Part shown: one piece after another, positions 5,928 through 8,292 of the stretch
How the letters are laid out: each line of letters starts with the position of its first letter
How positions within the stretch are numbered: the stretch's first letter is position 1
Source of the DNA: Gammaproteobacteria bacterium UBA3532
Lineage (GTDB): Bacteria > Pseudomonadota > Gammaproteobacteria > Enterobacterales > UBA3532
Length of the DNA stretch: 8,292 bases
NCBI GenBank assembly: GCA_002376965.1
Contig: DFOV01000006.1
Span: 1 to 8,292 of the forward strand
Direction: 5' to 3'
Made by a program: the position numbers and the translations under genes
Notes under the pieces: generated by a model
The model's input: the letters and a program-made list of their open reading frames with translations, nothing else
Told to the model about the DNA's origin: nothing
Databases searched by the model: none

Positions 5928-7930
5928 ACACTCGCAACCATTCTTTCTTTCATCCTCAATATCTCATCACGAACCTCAGCTGCTTTCTCAAATTCAAGAT
6001 CCTGTGAATATTGATACATTTTCTTTTCTAAGCCCTTAATAACTTTAGCATACTCTTTCGGGGTCTTGGGTAGCTCGCTATCAGCCGGTGTGCCTGATTT
6101 TGCGACATATTCTTTTTTCGGTTCGGCTACCGCCCCTTCCATGACATCGATAATGGCGCGTTTTACGGAGGCTGGCGTAATGCCGTTTTCAGCATTAAAC
6201 TGCTGCTGCTTTTCTCGGCGGCGGTTGGTTTCGTCGATGGCTTTTTGCATCGACTTGGTGACCTTATCGGCATAAAGAATCGCTTTACCATTAAGATGGC
6301 GAGCTGCACGGCCAATGGTTTGGATCAAAGAACGCTCAGAACGCAAAAAGCCTTCTTTATCTGCATCTAATATTGCGACAAGTGATACCTCAGGCATATC
6401 CAGGCCTTCCCGTAGCAGATTGATACCAACCAACACATCAAAATCCCCTAGCCGCAAGCCACGGATAATTTCAGAGCGTTCTACCGTATCAATGTCAGAG
6501 TGAAGATAGCGTACTCGAATATTATGGTCTGAGTAATAGTCAGTCAGATCTTCAGCCATACGCTTAGTAAGCGTTGTGACCAACACTCGCTCGTCACATT
6601 TGACACGCAGTAGAATTTCTGACATTAAGTCATCGACCTGAGTGGACACTGGGCGCACATCTAACACCGGATCTAACAGGCCGGTAGGACGCACAACTTG
6701 TTCCACTACCTCCCCGCTTTTATCCAGCTCATAGACTCCCGGTGTGGCAGAAACGTAGATGGTTTGGGGGGCAATTCGCTCAAATTCTTCAAATTTCATT
6801 GGACGATTGTCTAATGCCGAAGGTAAGCGAAAGCCATAGTTAACCAGGTTTTCTTTTCTTGAGCGATCACCACGATACATAGCGCCAATCTGTGATACGG
6901 TCACGTGGGACTCATCGATAAAAAGTAGCGAATCCGCAGGAAAATAATCAAATAAGGTTGGTGGCGGTTCGCCCGGTTGGCGACCCGACAAGTAGCGAGA
7001 ATAGTTTTCAATGCCAGAGCAGTAGCCCAACTCGTTGATCATTTCGATATCGAACTGGGTGCGCTGGCTTAAACGTTGTGCTTCAACGAGTTTATTATTT
7101 TTTTCCAAATCTGCCAGACGATGGCGAAGCTCTTCTTTGATAAAATCCAACGCCTTGGTCAGCGTATCTTTTGGGGTGACGTAATGGGTTTTGGGGTAAA
7201 TAGTAGTACGTGGTACGCGGCGTAATATCTCGCCTGTTAAGGGATCAAAATATTTTATATCTTCTATTTCATCATCAAACAGCTCAACGCGAATGGCATC
7301 TCTATCACTGTCTGCTGGAAAGATATCAATAACATCGCCTCTAACACGATAGTTACCGCGATCGAGTACCACGTCGTTACGGGAATATTGAAGTTCGGCC
7401 AAGCGGCGTAATATATTTCTTTGGCCAATGACATCGCCGCGCACCAGATGCAACACCATTTGCAAATAGGATGTTGGGTCACCCAAACCATAGATAGAAC
7501 TGACAGATGCTACTATCACCACATCTCGCCGCTCCATCAATGATTTAGTAGCAGATAGTCGCATCTGCTCTATATGTTCATTAATAGAAGCGTCTTTTTC
7601 GATAAAGGTATCAGAGGCAGGTACGTAGGCTTCAGGCTGATAATAATCGTAATAAGAGACGAAATATTCCACCGCATTATTAGGAAAAAACTCCTTCATT
7701 TCCCCATACAGTTGTGCTGCTAACGTTTTGTTGTGAGCCAATATTATTGCTGGTCGTTGCAACTCAGCAATAATATTGGCCATAGTGAAGGTTTTTCCTG
7801 AACCGGTAACCCCCAGTAAAGTTTGATGTGCCAACCCGCTTTCCAGACCATCGATGAGCTTAGCAATGGCGGTTGGTTGATCTCCTGCAGGAGAATAATT
7901 ACTAACCAGCGTGAATTTTTTCTCTGACAT
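5924..7930 (-). CDS. uvrB: UvrABC excinuclease subunit B
   Basis: This 668-residue protein is the damage-verifying helicase-like subunit of nucleotide excision repair. It receives damaged DNA from UvrA and recruits UvrC for the two incisions. Features in order: N-terminal GDQP motif (16-19), Walker A GVTGSGKT (40-47), the beta-hairpin [12 protein letters not shown] (93-104) that inserts between the strands, Walker B DESH (about 338-341), motif [10 protein letters not shown], and a C-terminal UVR domain ([23 protein letters not shown]) that contacts UvrC. Every expected motif is intact and the length equals the family norm (E. coli 673). An ATG at 7942 would add four residues (MGSI); 7930 was preferred because MSEKKF aligns with the E. 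coli start and GGGG (7937-7940, minus strand) lies 6 bases upstream, while 7942 has no site. rmuC follows with an ATGA overlap. No LexA box of CTG-N10-CAG type was found upstream by eye. Confidence 0.97.
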   Translation of the reverse strand: MSEKKFTLVSNYSPAGDQPTAIAKLIDGLESGLAHQTLLGVTGSGKTFTMANIIAELQRPAIILAHNKTLAAQLYGEMKEFFPNNAVEYFVSYYDYYQPEAYVPASDTFIEKDASINEHIEQMRLSATKSLMERRDVVIVASVSSIYGLGDPTSYLQMVLHLVRGDVIGQRNILRRLAELQYSRNDVVLDRGNYRVRGDVIDIFPADSDRDAIRVELFDDEIEDIKYFDPLTGEILRRVPRTTIYPKTHYVTPKDTLTKALDFIKEELRHRLADLEKNNKLVEAQRLSQRTQFDIEMINELGYCSGIENYSRYLSGRQPGEPPPTLFDYFPADSLLFIDESHVTVSQIGAMYRGDRSRKENLVNYGFRLPSALDNRPMKFEEFERIAPQTIYVSATPGVYELDKSGEVVEQVVRPTGLLDPVLDVRPVSTQVDDLMSEILLRVKCDERVLVTTLTKRMAEDLTDYYSDHNIRVRYLHSDIDTVERSEIIRGLRLGDFDVLVGINLLREGLDMPEVSLVAILDADKEGFLRSERSLIQTIGRAARHLNGKAILYADKVTKSMQKAIDETNRRREKQQQFNAENGITPASVKRAIIDVMEGAVAEPKKEYVAKSGTPADSELPKTPKEYAKVIKGLEKKMYQYSQDLEFEKAAEVRDEILRMKERMVASV

Positions 7931-7954
7931 TATTGACCCCATTATTATCAGAAC

Positions 7955-7982
7955 ACCCCGATGAGCATAGCGCCATCGGGGT
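7955..7982 (-). terminator. Hairpin between the right-edge gene and uvrB
   Basis: ACCCCGATG (7955-7963) and CATCGGGGT (7974-7982) form a perfect GC-rich 9-bp stem around a 10-base loop. It lies between the stop codon of the right-edge gene (8020) and the uvrB start. On the minus strand it is followed by GTTCTGAT, a poor U-tract. It may end the upstream transcript or, if the candidate promoter at 7993-8001 is used, sit in the uvrB leader. Confidence 0.5.
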
Positions 7983-7992
7983 TAAGGTGGTC

Positions 7993-8001
7993 ATAATATC
8001 A
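7993..8001 (-). promoter_or_regulatory. Candidate extended -10 element of a uvrB promoter
   Basis: The minus strand reads TGATATTAT, that is TGn followed by TATTAT, a 5-of-6 match to TATAAT. No recognisable -35 box lies 16-18 bases upstream, which is acceptable for extended -10 promoters. The start would fall near 7986, giving a leader of about 55 bases that includes the GC-rich hairpin. Confidence 0.35.
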
Positions 8002-8019
8002 CTGGCTTAGCTGCTCGCG

Positions 8020-8292
8020 CTATGGCTGCCTTTTATAGATATACACGTTCTGGTCAACACCATTGACCAAAATATAAACATCTTTTGAAGGAACATAGCG
8101 AAAACGTCCAAAAACACCTGTTGTATATTGTCCCGGTAGGTGCGAGGCAAATGTAGGTACGGTTGTGTTCGATGAACTTGGCGCGATCTTGCTTATTTCA
8201 AAGGTTTCAGTATTAATACGATACAGATCGGTAGGGCTAATCGAACCATCAAATTCAGCATTCCAGACGACAATATCCTTATGCACCGGATC
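8020..8292 (-). CDS. Unrecognised protein, C-terminal fragment (5' end outside window)
   Basis: The frame is open to the right edge and supplies the last 90 residues of a larger protein. A GTG at 8286 is merely internal. I do not recognise a named family. What can be seen: no cysteines, no membrane segment, alternating hydrophobic strands, and the closing sequence GVFGRFRYVPSKDVYILVNG then DQNVYIYK. This pattern, a strand pair 'RFRYVP...VYILVN' followed by 'NVYIY', is what the last blade of a secreted beta-propeller or Kelch-like protein often looks like. That reading is an inference. The gene runs in the same direction as uvrB, 89 bases upstream of it, with a hairpin between, and is probably a separate transcript. 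Confidence 0.6.
   Translation of the reverse strand, partial: DPVHKDIVVWNAEFDGSISPTDLYRINTETFEISKIAPSSSNTTVPTFASHLPGQYTTGVFGRFRYVPSKDVYILVNGVDQNVYIYKRQP

Noticed and set aside
7931..7942. A uvrB start at the ATG at 7942.
   Set aside because: It has no Shine-Dalgarno site, and MSEKKF from 7930 matches the usual UvrB N-terminus better. The difference is only four residues and is not certain.
1..8292. tRNA or rRNA genes, insertion sequences, prophage or defence genes.
   Set aside because: Nearly all of the window is covered by identified genes and the leader; no cloverleaf, transposase, integrase or terminal repeat was recognised in the remaining gaps.

Overview
This window looks like chromosome of a heterotrophic gammaproteobacterium, possibly marine. 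UvrB, RmuC, NirB and NirD all read as gammaproteobacterial-type proteins. A BtuB-like TonB-dependent receptor and an OM-sorted lipoprotein imply a Gram-negative outer membrane. GC is moderate by eye. I cannot name a genus from sequence alone.

Layout, left to right. (1) The + strand carries the 3' end of nirB (cut by the window edge) and a complete nirD, the two subunits of cytoplasmic NADH-dependent assimilatory-type nitrite reductase. (2) A convergent gap of about 100 bases holds two strong hairpins without U-tracts. (3) On the - strand is a two-gene cobalamin locus. A sigma70-like promoter (4583-4611) drives a cobalamin riboswitch aptamer (4377-4564), a leader with three further hairpins (the last one covers the ribosome binding site), a BtuB-like TonB-dependent receptor (2375-4261), and 35 bases later a beta-propeller-like lipoprotein (1176-2339). 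(4) Also on the - strand are uvrB and rmuC, joined by an ATGA stop/start overlap. The rmuC stop codon lies inside the -35 box of the cobalamin promoter. (5) The right edge holds the C-terminal end of an unrecognised - strand protein.

The most interesting unit is the cobalamin locus. The riboswitch ties the receptor, and by operon position the lipoprotein, to vitamin B12 supply. A surface lipoprotein of beta-propeller type paired with BtuB recalls the Bacteroides BtuB-BtuG pair, in which the BtuG lipoprotein captures B12 and hands it to BtuB. My working hypothesis is a proteobacterial BtuG-like partner; homology to BtuG cannot be shown here. The leader also allows a specific switching model: the RBS hairpin loop contains UUUUAA, complementary to UUAAAA in the aptamer's L5 loop.

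A second oddity is a four-copy degenerate 15-bp tandem repeat that forms the first codons of rmuC and gives the protein a Trp-rich pentapeptide N-terminus ahead of its membrane anchor.
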